64,000 bases of DNA from NCBI GenBank assembly GCA_021613375.1, contig CM038714.1:41019123-41083122 (forward strand). The letters run 5' to 3'. Both the position numbers and the translations under genes were made by a program. Position 1 is the first letter of the stretch; the number at the start of each line of letters is the position of its first letter. Below the pieces are notes generated by a model, which saw nothing but the letters and a program-made list of their open reading frames with translations, ran no database searches and was not told where the DNA came from. The stretch comes from Megaleporinus macrocephalus (taxonomy: Eukaryota; Chordata; Actinopteri; Characiformes; Anostomidae). Below are positions 23,591 to 36,439 of this stretch, in pieces.

Positions 23591-25797
23591 CAGGGTTATT
23601 AAATAAGAGTTCAGTAAGGTCCAGTCAGAGGAAATTTCCTCAGGCCAAAGTCCGGACCATCATCATTTCTAACTTGTGTTATGATTCAGTGCCATATCCG
23701 GTATACTGAAGTAGCCTGTTATCAGCTTTGTATATCATTAGCAACTGAAAGTCCAAACAAATTAGAAATATCGTTTACAGACCTCGGAACATTGTTGGAG
23801 GTCAGGTACAATTGCTGATCAGTATTGATTGAGTTCACATGCTCACTCATCACGGCTTATTACTAAGCACGTAGTTCCCACTCACCACCATATCTAGTTA
23901 TTCAACATAGAAGTAGACTGTGAAGAAAACAATAATTCATTTTATGAAAAGGCAATATTCTAGACTCTGAACTGATATCTGTTGACTTTATGAACTACCT
24001 ATTAGAAATTGCCATTTATAAAGCTGTTGGCCGAGAGTGCTGAAAACCAATTTCGTTACTTTTGTTTTAATGGCTCCCGGCTCTCCGCTTGCAGCCTATT
24101 TGAAGAATTTAAAACTAGCATTATGATTGTTCGAAGTCTTCTTTGAACCAGTGGTAATTTCGTTGACGAAATATTTTTGTCATAGATAACGAAATAAACT
24201 CTACAGAAAGGGTCAAAACTATGACGAAATTGATTGACACTTTAGTCAACGAATAAAAACGAGACGAACATGTTTGGCAGGGACGGCATCCAATCAGAAC
24301 TGATTTAGTTTTGTGAAAGGCGGGGACAAGTTAGAAAAAAACATCCAATCATAACAACTTGGGCGTGTATGGAGAGCCGGGACAAGCCGAGTAGCCGTCA
24401 ATCAAACGCACACTTGCACAAATTTGGTCTAAACCCGGGAAGACTGTACGAGTCTGTGAACTGTCGCTACTCATGATGGAACTAAGTTATCTAGACAGTG
24501 TGAGCTGAGAGAAAGAGAGCTTAACATTTGTGTTTAGAGAAAATCACCACACCGTGCTGGACATCAGCCCCCCAGCACCACCGTTAGCTAGCTTTACCGC
24601 TGCTAACGCTATCTTAGCCTTGCTTAATCCTAGTCCTGCACACTGTCCTGTACAGTTTAGAGCGTGTCCTGCTGTAAACGCTGCATTAACTCAGTAAGGT
24701 GGTGTTAATGATAAGATTAGTTGATCAGGTATGTGGGAAGCAGGTGAAACGTTATATGAGCAGGTATCAGAGTCGGGAGACTAGCTAGCTAACTCCAACC
24801 AGCTGCGTTTGATGATCGTGTCCCAAATCTCTCCGTACACACTAGAAAGTGCACGAAACAGATTAGCTAGTTTTATTTACAATGAATTAGTGCACTGAAT
24901 ATGCAGAGTGTGTCTCTAGTAAACACTGTGATCTGGAGATGTGGCAGTTTTTCATTCATTGATTTACTGTTGTGCTAAAATTGATTTGAATTGCACAATT
25001 AAAAATATTTTCATAGTAAAAGGTGATAAATGCAATTAATGTAGATTAGTTAATCACAGATCATGTAATTTAATTAGATCGACAGCTCTAGTAACAACTA
25101 TTAAATAAATAAGAGATAAATAAAAAGGTGATACAAGGATTAAATAACAGTTTTCTCTTATTGACTTTGCAGTTACGGAAGACCTCAGATGTTGTTTGTT
25201 AAATCTGTTTATATGTGTATTGGTCTTTCAAACATGAATAATATTCCATAACTGGTTAATAAATATTTCATATTGTCTAAGTATATATAATGATTTAAAT
25301 AATTGAAGGAAAAAAGCAATTACATTTTACACCCTTTATATTTTAGTCGACTGAATCGAGTGTAGATTTAGTCTAGACTATATTCTAATGATAATTAGTC
25401 GACTAAAACTAGACTAAAACTAAAAACTATTCAGATGACTAAATTATGACTAAAACTAAGTGACATTTTAGTTAAAAGACTACGACTAAATCAAAATTTG
25501 CTGTCAAAATTAACACTGAACCTTTTGCTCTGACTCTGGCTTTATTCTCTGGCTGGTGCTTCTTGCTTCGTACCGCACACTGTGCAGTCTGCACAGATCT
25601 GATTAGCTGAGCAGCGCCTTCAGTGATCTTAGAACACAGGCGATTGGTCTGTGAGTTCACTGTGCCGCAGAATATGTATACCATAAAGACAAGAAAAGTT
25701 CCACTGCTTAAAACAAGCACTGTCTAAATTAAATCATTCTTTCAATTTATTGCTTTAGTCCGGACCCGAACCGTGGTCCGCCTATTAGTGACCCCTG
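23591..25797. mobile_element. hAT-type DNA transposon remnant (outer), with 8-bp target duplication
   Basis: The element begins CAGGGTTATTAAATA. Its far end, reverse-complemented, begins CAGGGGTCACTAATAGGCGG. It is flanked by a perfect 8-bp direct repeat TTCTATAC (23583-23590 and 25798-25805), the target-site size typical of hAT elements. No transposase frame survives. Without the nested insertion it would be about 0.84 kb, a non-autonomous derivative. Confidence 0.8.
24150..25517. mobile_element. Nested DNA transposon (inner), TIR AGTG[GT]TAATTT
   Basis: The left end AGTGGTAATTT pairs with the reverse complement of the right end, AGTGTTAATTT. Both inner flanks are rich in the words GACTAAA and ACGAAAT in opposite orientation, so the TIR region is extended. 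The flanking 5-bp sequence GAACC is present on both sides (24145-24149 and 25518-25522) and may be the target duplication. It lies inside the outer element at 23591-25797, so it inserted later. No coding frame survives in its 1.37 kb. Confidence 0.7.
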
Positions 25798-26079
25798 TTC
25801 TATACTCTAAGGCACACAAAGACATTTAAGGAAGGTCAAATAAATGCCCGTTTCACCACATGTGCTAAACCAGCCAAGAAGTTTTTGTTGGGGTTTGGGA
25901 CAAAGTAGTGCCAGGTCAGCAAATGTTATTGATTAATACTTGCAGTCAAAATCAGTTATTTCAGTCATTGCAGTAACTAGACTGTACCTCACAACATGCT
26001 ATCCCAGTGGACTCAACCCACATCAGGTCACACTGCATCATCTGAACTCAGACTCAGTGACTAGCTGATAGCAGCCTGG

Positions 26080-26990
26080 CTCCACAGGTCACAGGGAGGT
26101 CATTCTCGATTTCTGTCGCGCCGCCTTTCAAATGGTGCGCCAGCGACACTTCCTCGGAGTTACAATAGGGTCGCCTTCATTCATACACTCGCCCAGAGGA
26201 GGGCCGCCTTAGCATCCAATTCAGGCTGCACAGCTGCCATTTGTATTCATAGTCCAAGTGCCATGCATAGTCGAAGCATTATACGCCGTAACTGCCTTGC
26301 ATTGAAAGAGAAGAATGCACTGCCTTTCCAGCTTTATATCCTGCCCGGGTGGATCAGTGTCACCCCTAGAACATTCCTTGGGTTCAACTCACCTCGCATA
26401 ATTCTCCGAATGCCTGAGGGATCTGTTTCACGTACGTGGCTACACATTGATAAGATGGACTGTGCCGGGCATTTTCAGTAGGAATAATTGACTGGCCACT
26501 GCATAAACAGCAAGCTGGGAATGTTTTTCATTCACTTTACTTGCGAATGAGCTTTTGGGTTGATTTTAGATGTGATGTGATGTGATTGTCAGTGTTTTAA
26601 AAAGCCCAGTATAATCCCTTTGCGGTTAACAACATGGATTAGCTTCCGCACTGTTTGCTTGTAGATTAAACTGTTGACCTCTCCCTCTTTTCCGAAAACA
26701 CGCAAACAGCTAAACAACTACACGATAAGGAAAAGGATTGTTCTGCCTCATTCGCTGACTCCGGTTGGTCTTTATTTATGCTGTTCCCCTGACAATACAG
26801 ATGAAAATGAATCATGATGGAATTGTAATAATGCGCTAGTATTGTTTTGGTATCTATAGCGACATGGATTGTCCCTCGCTGGCCGAAATAAAATCGGCAA
26901 TTAATGATCTCGTGCTTGCAGTGAGCTTATTACCCGGGCATTCCGGAATGGCAGGAATTCCGACGCCAGATAAATGTTTTTGCGAATGTC
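26080..26990. promoter_or_regulatory. Non-repetitive, G+C-richer intronic stretch
   Basis: This stretch has no repeat signature and higher word complexity than the flanks, with CG dinucleotides ('TGTCGCGCCGCC' near 26115, 'GCGCCAGCGACAC' near 26140). It is recorded as a possible regulatory stretch only. The open frame 26864-27146 is upstream intron read through into the next exon. Confidence 0.2.
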
Positions 26991-27146
26991 AGAGCTGTTG
27001 TTCAATAACTTTGCATATGAATGATATGAGACGCTGCCAGACTGCACAGCTCATGAGTTTATGTCTTCGCCAGATTGGTGAGTCATTCACAGCTCAACTG
27101 TGTTGTGATTTTGCGTTCATTCATTTTTTTCTTCTTCTTTCCTCAG

Positions 27147-27257
27147 AGAACCCAGAGGAAGAAAACAGAGTGAGGGAGGAGGACAGGCCGTTTACTCTAG
27201 CTACACCACCTCAAGAAACCACCCCACAAATCACGCCCTTACACAACCCATGTGCAG
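27147..27257 (+). CDS. fbln2: fbln2 exon: Pro/Thr-rich linker ending in first Cys of EGF2
   Basis: A 111-base exon, phase 1 in and out. It encodes an acidic then Pro/Thr-rich low-complexity linker ('ENPEEENRVREEDRP', 'PPQETTPQITPLHNP') that ends in Cys-Ala. That Cys is the first of EGF2, whose other five Cys lie in the next exon, so EGF2 is split by an intron. The acceptor is TTCTTTCCTCAG and the donor is GTATGG at 27258. Human fibulin-2 has a comparable linker before its 'NGPC' EGF, and Ser/Thr/Pro content suggests O-glycosylation. The linker itself has no conserved fold, so identity rests on position, phase and the shared Cys. Confidence 0.82.
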
Positions 27258-27854
27258 GTATGGCCTAAATGACACTCCTTGGGGTCCCTAACGTTTTAAA
27301 AATGTTTGCTTCGGACTGATTCAGACTAGATCAAATCTTTTTGGTGGTCATTTCCTCTTGTACAGGTGCTGCGGGTTTTTTTTTTTTAAGTCTGTATTAG
27401 CCATGTCTGTGCTTTTCTCCTTCCTACCCTGAGAAATTGTGAAACTAGTACTATAAATGACTGAACTACCTACTGTTTTTCACTGATGTTGTTATCTGTG
27501 AGGTTTAACTGCTGCTTCCTACTGTATTTAGCCTCCTAGTGTGAGCATGCACTTCCAGAAAATAAATTCAGTGCTTTAGAATATTTAGTTGGTCTCTGTG
27601 GAAGAACTTCATCTCCAGTCTATCCACACTGGGGAGGCATAAGCAGGAGGAAAAAGAAAATTAAATAAATCAGAAAAGGCCATTAAAGGGCTGTAATAGC
27701 AGCTACAAGTTGAACACATTATCTTTATATTCACATATGCACCATATTTAATGTAGCCTAAGCACTGATCGTGTATAATGCAAACCCTAATGTTTGTAGA
27801 GAATATACAACCCAGTAGAAACTCAATGTGGTGTTTGTACTGCTGTCCAAAAGT

Positions 27855-28760
27855 TTAACAAAGTTAAACAAAGTTAACATTCCAAAAAAGTTGGGACAGT
27901 AGGTCAAATGCAAATGAAGTGAAGTGTTGGGTGTTTTACAAACCATTTCTTGTTTTTATTTAGTAAATATACTGTTTAATCCCGGTATTAAGAGAAATAG
28001 TTTTCACAAGAAAGTCACAATCATTTATTCTAAAGCTGTTGTTGGCCAAAGCCAAGCTGTACATTTGATTTTCCTACTCAGCTTTTTTAGCATTATTCTG
28101 CTTCACCTCACCTATCTCTACGGCAGAACTGTCCCTGCCTTTCACCATAAGATTTCCTAGCAGAATAACCCTGTGAAAAATGCTGAAATTGAACTTGTAG
28201 AACTAAAACTATTACGCAAACATGTCTTGCTACAATACCTACAGTCTAATAACGACACCTCCAACACTTTCTAAAAATGGGCAGGAGCAGTTTAAGACTA
28301 TAAACAATGTAAAACAGGTACAGTTATGCTTTAATATTAAAGGAGGAAGGTCTAGTCCTTTATGAGCGAGGGTGGCCACTTTAAAGAAATTTAGGTATTT
28401 CAATGCTGATATCATCAAACGAGCACTGCTAGTGTCTATGGGCTACAGCTCATCTGAAATACACTGATGCACAGTGGACATGGGTACTGTGGTCTGATGA
28501 TGGAACCTTTCAAATTGTTTCTTGGAAATAATGCTGTGTCATGTCATGGGGAGACATCTGTTAAAGTGTTGTTACTGCTAAACACATATTAGTGCGAAAT
28601 ATGTCACCTTTCAGAGGCTATATTTCTCAGGGACACTCATACTTATATCAATGCTTATATCAACACCAGCCCACATACTGCATATGTTACCACAGCATGG
28701 CTGTGTAAAGAAAGCATGTGGGTATTAGAATGGACTGCCAGCAGTCCCTATTGCAGTCTC
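27855..28760. mobile_element. Copy of the 'AAAAGTTGGGACAG' repeat family
   Basis: 'CCAAAAAAGTTGGGACAGTA' near 27880 is the family tip. It is followed by text near 28380-28760 ('AATACACTGATGCACAGTGG', 'TGCCAGCAGTCCCTATTGCA') typical of the internal part of this common fish repeat. Frames are broken and the centre is shortened. Confidence 0.6.
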
Positions 28761-30949
28761 ACATTAAAAACTATGTGTCTTCAGCCCCCCACATTATTAG
28801 TAAGCGTTATTAAGTTCATAAGGTAAACCATCAAATATATATTCAATATATAAAATATATTTTTTTGTAATTATAAGAATACAAGATTGTACAGTTTAAT
28901 AAAACTCTGTGATTAGATAGATAGGACAATAGATAAATGGTCAATGGGTGCACAGACAGTAAATCCAAAAATAAATGTGTATAAAAGGTAGGTCCGAAAG
29001 TAGGGGTGGGGCTTGAGGCACAAACAGTCCTTAGCATGAATATCTAGTTTGTATAATATGAAGTAAACCAGGTCAGCTGTATTTGTTGTAAGTATTTAAC
29101 AGCATTGCAGATGTGTATTCACAAAGTGCGAACATATCAGCTAAAAGTTGCTATTTGAGCACAGATTCAAATATAAGTTAAATGTTCAAGTATGGAGTTT
29201 TCAGTTAAAGAGCAATGTGCATACATGAGCTAGTGGAGCTCAGTGTGTAGATTTGGTGAGTAACCAGGGGGATCAGGGTTTAGCCCAGTAACTGTCCATA
29301 GTGTGTGTGTTCATGTTCTGGAAGATGTTGCTGGTGTGACCAGTTTAATGGCTCACGGATTAAAGCTGTTCGTTAACCTAGCGGTCCTGGCTTAGATGTT
29401 CCTGCACATCTTTCTGAATCGCAGACGTTTGCAGAGGTTTATCTTATTAACCCTTGAACTCAGGCCAAGCAGAATTTGGTTAACATAGAGATTAACATAC
29501 GCAACAGGATTATGTTCGTATATGTATATAAATATTTGCGCCAATATCTGAGGAAGTGCTTTCTTGAGAAAATGTCTTTCGTCATCACTTAAGCCTTTCA
29601 GTGGTTTAAACCACCACAGGGCCAGGAGAGTTTCAGTACATACATTTTACAGAAAGATTGCAGTCTTAAAGAAACACAGTTTTTGTCTTGTATTATTCTT
29701 CTGGGTTACATCACCCTTGGTTTCAATGCACATCTCAGACATTGCATTGACTACTTCATTAGAAACTCCTTTTATTCACCTTGCTGGTGTTCAGCGTAGG
29801 TCAAGGTGCATATGTTCATGCATGGTTGGTATTAGCCATCTTTTAGTCTTTATTTGAACGTTCCTGTCTGGATATTTTTGGGTGGTTGATCGCCCTCAGT
29901 CCAGCAGTGAAACTAATGCATGTAAGGCTATGTTCAGACCAATTGGATTTCTTTCGTCAAAACATATATTTTGTTCACCCTCTTATTTACAAGTGTTCAA
30001 ATCAGATTTCTGTGTCCAGACATCACCACTATGTTGTAACGGCGTAGGCTTCAGTAGTTACATAGCAAATCCCATCGGTTCCTTCACACTGTGGGTTTGA
30101 CATTTGTCATTGCTTGTGAGTTTGTATTGTGCCAAAATTGTATTTCGTGTGGTTTCTTGTTGTCCAGACGATCAAAAATCACTCTGGGTACCACCCACTT
30201 TGTTGTTCCACCACCAAAATGACATCTGCTCAACACATGTCTTATTGATAAAACTGACCAGTGATGTATTGGGTGGCTTCTGCTAAAGTGGACAGTCAGT
30301 GTATGTTACAGTGGTGAGAGTGTATTATTATGACAGTTAAATGGTGGTTTCCTTTTCTAAAACCATAGCAAATTCCTGAGGCGTCCTATAGGTAATGAGA
30401 AATGTACTCTGTGGCGTCCCAACACAGACCACAAACCATCTCTGACCACAGCACCTCCCCGCTAACCCCCTTCATTCAAGCAGCTTTATTGGCACTGAGC
30501 TTCAGAATTCAAACCACCGTGTAAGCATCTACTTCCTTATCCACCCCCAAAGGAGGATAGTACATGTCGTACTCTCAGGCAGGAGGGGTTCGTATAACCC
30601 TTTTAAAGAAGCAGTTCTGTGAAACCTCACCCAATTTTGATATAATCCCAAATTTTGGCAAGATATGGCTAGTGTAGTTATTCTTGCTACAAGCCAAAAG
30701 GGCCACTAAGTAATGGCAGCTGATAACTTACCAATTAGCATTGTGCAAACTGTCTGCCTCCATCATCCTCCATCACCATAAACCTCAAACTTCATGTAAA
30801 CATTTGCTGCAATATTAACTAAATTATGGTTATTAAATTATGGTGGTTAAACATGGTAAACGTATTTTGATTACCTGCAAAAATAAAACATTATATTCAT
30901 ATCAGGCGGATTGGTTTGGCTGAATGCTAGAGTAAATATTTTTTGAGGG

Positions 30950-30954
<5 letters not shown>

Positions 30955-31024
<70 letters not shown>
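30955..31024. repeat. (AT)n microsatellite
   Basis: A pure AT run of about 70 bp. It is followed at once by 'CATCGCTGTCCAATGAAAAG', an end of the TIR family also seen at 6223-6472. Confidence 0.98.
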
Positions 31025-31026
<2 letters not shown>

Positions 31027-31110
31027 TCGCTGTCCAATGAAAAGCAAGAATCTCCTTTCTAACATCCAGCACTTAACAGCTATCAAGCAACATCAACTTA
31101 TTAGGTCAGT
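31018..31110. mobile_element. End fragment of the 'GCTGTCCAATGAAAA' TIR family
   Basis: 'ATCGCTGTCCAATGAAAAGC' then 'AATCTCC' reproduces the left end of this family. No matching right end was found downstream. Confidence 0.5.
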
Positions 31111-33094
31111 TAGAAAATTAAATGATCAGATTGAACAAACCTTCTTTTGGGTTACAGGGGCTTTGTGTTGGTTTGTATGGGCTGCAAGCTGCACACGGTT
31201 GGGCCCCCTGGCCTGTTATCTATGGCTGCTCCTGTTTCTAGCACTATAATATACTTTTAAAGTCAGTATTTAGTAAAAAAGCAGTGTACCCAACATTTTC
31301 AGGCTAACTTAATTAGAGGTAAGGCCCTGAATTGAGTCTGATGTTCATGTATGAAAAAATTATGCATGTCAAGTTTTAAAAAGAACACACAAATGCTAAA
31401 GCTGTTCTTTAGTCCAAAAATGACAGACTGCAACATTTTTAAATAATTGTTTTTAATGGTAAACTGTTCTGTGTTTTACGGATGCGTTAAACCAGGTAGA
31501 GCCAATCAGAGCTTCGTTGTCATTGTTGCATTGTGGCAAAAACTCCTCTCTGCTTGCAGCAAAGCACCAAAAACTCAACAAGCAACATGCTGACTCTAAA
31601 CATGCAGAGGATAAAGAAAATGTGGTAACTGTACACCGCAGTTCATTCACTCCTTTATACTGAGAGAAGTAACAAACAGAAGCAGAGCCTTCACCATTGA
31701 TTATTCACCATGACAACATTCACCATGTTGTCTTTTTGTAGAATGCAAAATATCTAGTTTTTAAACCATTTAGTTGCTGTGTGTTACCACTTTTTAAAAA
31801 AAAAAAAAAAAAGGAAAAACATAAAAATTATAATATACTTGGTGAGAATAGGCTTTAATAGGTGAAATTCGTATAAATTCGGCGCTACTCGAGTGCCAAT
31901 TTGAGCTCAACATATTGGGAAAGGATCACTTTAGTTCAGCTGCTTTTGTAAAGTTCAGCTATTGTTCTCCATCTTGGCTTCAAAGAAGGCTTTAAGCTTT
32001 GACAGCATCATGCTCAGCTACAGGGACTAGAATATTTCGAATTATATCCATAGCGCTGGGAATGAAAACAGTGATTTAAAATAAATGTTTAACTTTTAAC
32101 TTTGGTTAGTAATTTACTCATTTACAAAAGTGTTTATGAACAAGAACAAGAAGAATCAGGGGATATCAAAGTAGATCTTCTCTCTTGTAATATTACTAGC
32201 AGATTATGTACCGAAAGATGTACAAACCATCATATTAAACACGTCCATTAAAAAAACGCTAAATAATCAAGCAAAAATAATGTTCTAATTAAAAACACAA
32301 AAGAGAAATATGTTATACTGCTCTGTTGCCTTTGCATGCCAACATGTCAGGCTATGGCTGAATGGGAAAGACCAGGAAGGCATGTATATGCACACAGCAA
32401 CAGCTTGAGTTCCTACAAGTCAAAATTCCAACTGACTTCTGATTGGAAAATGTGATGGCAACAAATTCACTGTTTTTTGACTACAGTTTAGGGGTGGTGG
32501 ACAATGACCCACTGTCTCTTACCGTTTTGCCTATAGAAGCTTCTACCATGTTCACTTCAGGCCCCAAGGGAACCTAAATCAATGTTTTAGTAGGTTAGTC
32601 TTGCTCATATATGCCCATAATAGGCATGTCCAAAGGAAGTGTTTTCAATAACTTTCCAAAATCCAATAAACATTAACCTTAAGTAGTGCATATGCAAGGC
32701 TGTTGTGTGTTGACCTGCCAACACATTTTAACAAAACTATATTCCCTCATGGAGAAACTTAGCAAAACTAAGATAACATAAAAAAGGCTTACCTTGTAAG
32801 CATGAGTGAGAATGTAAGAACATCCATTTATTTGTTTACTTGGTCAAATGGCCACACCAGCTTTCCCTGGTTACACATCTAGCAGTCAGACGTAACCATA
32901 TAAAAGTCAGACAATGATTTTTGCAGGACGAAAGCCAATGAATTGAGAACTGTCAATCACACAGCATCATTAGAATATTAGGACCACACCCAGAAATGCC
33001 TTTTTTAACTCAAGGACACAGTATAAACCTTCCAGCAGATCCACTAAAAGCTTATATTCATCTTTTTTTTTTAGTGAATATCTGTGACATTCTT

Positions 33095-33285
33095 TCATTT
33101 TCTAAACCACATATCCTCCTGACTCCCAGCACTCATTGAGCAGAAAGCAGGAAACGCTCTGGACAGGCCGCCAATCCAATACAGGACAGATACAAAGGCA
33201 TATTCACATCTAGGGGCAATTTAGTATCTGTTAGTGGCTTAACTGCATGTCTTTGGACGGTGGAAGGGAACTCACACAGGGTAAA
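33095..33285. repeat. SINE/L2-type fragment
   Basis: The ordered phrases 'GAAAGCAGGAAACGCTCTGG', 'CAGGCCGCCAATCCAATACA', 'GGGGCAATTTAGTATCTG' and 'CTGCATGTCTTTGGACGGTG' belong to a very common fish repeat. It is the reverse-oriented relative of the body of the SINE at 8510-8745. Confidence 0.7.
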
Positions 33286-34710
33286 ATAGCAAAAAAAAAA
33301 AAAGGTTTTGCTAAAACAGAACAGAGATCACAGTGATAGTACAATCATGTGCATACCACAATGATAGCTGGCATGGGCTTGCTTAAGTAGCCACTTTTAG
33401 GAAACTACAAAATGCCATTAAGACGCTCCAAGGAATTATTAACAGCGTTAAAATTAGCCTTCTTAAAAAGCTCCATGCTTATTACCAGTGTCTTAATTAA
33501 TCACCTAATTGGACCATTATTCCTTCTTTAGTTTCTCTCTCTTTTACTCTGATGTCTCCATCATTCAAAGTTCCACCTGTGCAGCAAGCTGTTTTTCTCT
33601 TTCATGGCACTATACAGCAATAAAAGTTATACACTACAGAAAGCCCCCTACGCCTTCTGTAGTGTATTGCAGTTTGTCAAAAGGACCATGTGGAAGATAT
33701 GATCATTATAAAGTGCCTTTGTTTTCATGTAAATGTAAAAAAGACATGTTTTTCTAAATCATCAAAGGAAACATTGTAGTTATGCATACCCTAGTCTGTT
33801 GCTTGACTGCCCCTCTCTCTTTTCCTTTGTTCTAATTTTCATGTAGTTCAAATTTGCAACTATAATCTGTAATGGTCAGCATGCGTAGTTTGCTACAGGC
33901 AAATAACTCAGGCTTATAAAGCTGTGTAACAGAGCGCATCAACTGGCAGACCCAGCAATTTCAGTGGACGGAATCGAGCTGTGTAATATCATTCTGCAGC
34001 AAGGCCAATTAATGCATGAACATGAACCAGTGCAGATTTTGCAGAACTGTTTATCTAGCAGTTTGTCTAATCACATGCATTTATGTCAATGACTAGAAAA
34101 TGGTAATGAGTGAGTGTTTAAAAACTCATATGTTCAGTCTTTGTGATGCTTATGAAAGTGGAAACTTTAAAGTACGTCAAATTAACCTACACTCAAAATC
34201 CAGTTCTGAGGATACATACATACATAAACCTATGGTTCAACAAGGTCCACCAAGGAACCTGTCCATTTCCTGACATCTCAAAAATGAGAACATAGGAATT
34301 TTTATTTTGTGGACAAATATTTTAAAATATATATATTTTTTTTATTTTAACATGTATTACATTGGCCAACTTTCTTTAAAATGGTTACTACTACTACTAC
34401 TACTACTAAGACCTTAAAAAGCAAGATATTTGAACTTTTGCAAGATCTAGTTGAACATCTGTTGCCTTGATTTAGTTGCATTCAGCAGAGTGAACTAGGG
34501 CAAACAGCAAATCGGCATATACTCCTCTGTCATCAGTGCTCACTCCACAAGACCTGTAATTTCCTTTAGACAAACCCAGGACCAATATGGCTTAATGTAC
34601 ATGTGATTAAAAGGCCAGTCGAGTTATAGTGGCTGTTCAAAGGCCAACGTGTTTAATAGGAGAGTTTGTGTCAAATCTGAGACTGAGCAAAGTGTCTGGT
34701 GGCTGAGCTG

Positions 34711-34755
<45 letters not shown>
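34711..34755. repeat. (CT)n microsatellite
   Basis: A CT run of about 45 bp with one interruption (TT). Confidence 0.95.
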
Positions 34756-35977
34756 GACTGAACCGGATGCATCTGGCAAATCCATCATCTCTTGAGACCC
34801 TCCTTTATGCTAAGCTATGTCTGGAACCGAAGACTATGTACAAGCCTTGACTGCCAATACTAATAATGAGCTTTTCAAATTCTGCTCCTGAGTCTAGTAT
34901 TTTGTGCAAATGTACAGCTTTTCACAATATATAGTTTTATGCAATATATAGTATGCAAAAAAACAGGTCTTACTACCACAAGCCAGTAAACCAGCTTCAA
35001 TGTGCTGTGGTATAAATTCCAGAACTAAACAGGAGGAATGGAAAGCCATCCTTCCAAATGGTAATCCTTCATTTGGAGTTTTAATGATGCTAGTAGGGCT
35101 CTGTCTAGCATATTGGTCCTGAATCTCCCATTAGTGTTCAGCTGAGATGTGGTGACTGTGAAGGCCATTAGAATATGGTTCACATCATTTTCCTACTCAT
35201 GCCCTGTCATCCTGGAAGAGACCACTCCCATCAGAATTGAAATGTTTTATCGTAGGATAAAGGTGAACTTCATATCGATTTGTAGTTACTTCTAGGGGGA
35301 AAGTGGACCCGAACAGTATCAGTGAAATGCCTACTATAAATCATAGCGGAGCCACAGAGCAGCTTCACTATAGGAACCAAGCCTCAAGGTGTAGTGTTAT
35401 ATATTGGTGTACGCCCACTTGTTGGATGAATCTAATCTTATTACAATTTTCTACATCTCTGTAGACCAGTGCATTTTATACCACTGACCTCTTAAATGTG
35501 TCTATATAATGAGGGGTTTATGCAGACACAGGGTTAGAAACAGTGGTTTATGCAGACACAGTATAAGGAACAGTTTCTATTATCACACACAGTCATTGAA
35601 TGTATGCTTTTGATCAAAATCTTCAACCCCATTTGCTGATGTCTTGCCCAGATGTGAACACTGATGTAGCAACTGTTCCTTTTAAAACACTAGCCAGTTG
35701 AGTGGTCGTTGTGTGTGCCATGGTGCCATTCGTTCTCCAATAATGAACCCTATTTTAAAGTCATTTAGATACTTTCTTATGGCCATATTTATCCAAAATC
35801 AGTGTTGGCTCTATGCCATAGAGCATGGTGGGATGTTAATTGCTTAACCTTATCATGCAGCATCAACCATCTTCAGTCATTATTTTGTCTTCAGGTTTTA
35901 CTAATGTATTTCATTTTTTTCTGGTTTTCTTGTTCTGTTTGTCATTTACCTGAAAAGATACAAATTGAAGAATGAAA

Positions 35978-36000
35978 TGTGTGTGTGTGTGTGTGTTTGT
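35978..36000 (+). repeat. (TG)9TTTGT tract at the EGF2 acceptor
   Basis: Nine TG units then TTTGT run straight into the AG at 36001-36002. The tract occupies the place where a polypyrimidine tract is expected. Confidence 0.95.
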
Positions 36001-36002
36001 AG

Positions 36003-36104
36003 GTAACGGCCCATGCTCTCAGCGATGCTCTGTGGTCAGAGGAAAGGCCCAGTGCTCCTGCTTCCCAGGATTCTCTCTGAAATCAGACGGGCAGACCTGT
36101 GAAG
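36003..36104 (+). CDS. fbln2: fbln2 exon: EGF2 (non-calcium-binding type)
   Basis: A 102-base, 34-codon exon, phase 1 in and out. Joined to the previous exon it reads 'CAGNGPCSQRCSVVRG', then 'CSCFPGFSLKSDGQTCE'. With the Cys from the linker exon this makes six. The 'NGPC' and 'CSCFPGF' segments match the second EGF of human fibulin-2. There is no DxDEC start and the central segment C-S-V-V-R-G-K-A-Q-C lacks the hydroxylation consensus, so it should not bind calcium in the usual way. The exon begins with GT directly after the acceptor TGTAG, and the donor is GTAAAC at 36105. Confidence 0.93.
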
Positions 36105-36439
36105 GTAAACTGGCTCGACAGCTGAATTTTCTCTTTAGTATTAGTATTAATCATCTGCTTGATCTGTATTGCCTTATCTTAAGTTCATCATTCACATTGA
36201 TACATTTTTTATTGTGATAAAATAAGCATTTAAGCTTACTTGGAACAATATCTTATTACATTAATATACATTACAGTTGTGATTAACCATTTTAGATGTT
36301 TTTCAGCAACAGTGTGCATTGCTGTACCCACCCTTTATTTACTTCATTTCTTGTCAGAACAGGTTCAGCATTTTATTATTTTTTCCAACACCACAAAAGA
36401 ACAGAGAGCAAATATAAAGATAACCCAAATTCTCAAAAA

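Larger units (their letters stand above)
23535..27146 (+). other. fbln2: Intron between EGF1 and second linker exon
   Basis: A phase-1 intron of about 3.6 kb. Most of its 5' part (23591-25797) is a nested pair of DNA transposons. The 3' part (about 26080-27000) is non-repetitive and relatively G+C-rich. It ends TTCTTTCCTCAG. Confidence 0.8.
27258..36002 (+). other. fbln2: Intron between second linker and EGF2 exons
   Basis: A phase-1 intron of about 8.7 kb. It holds an interspersed repeat (27855-28760), an (AT)n tract next to a TIR-element end, a SINE/L2-like fragment, and CT and TG microsatellites. The stretches 28800-30950 and 31110-33090 show no feature I can name. It ends in a (TG)9TTTGTAG acceptor. 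Confidence 0.8.

Noticed and set aside
26864..27146. N-terminal part of the 134-aa open frame ending in the linker exon.
   Set aside because: A clear TTCTTTCCTCAG acceptor and phase 1 place the exon start at 27147; the rest is intron read-through.
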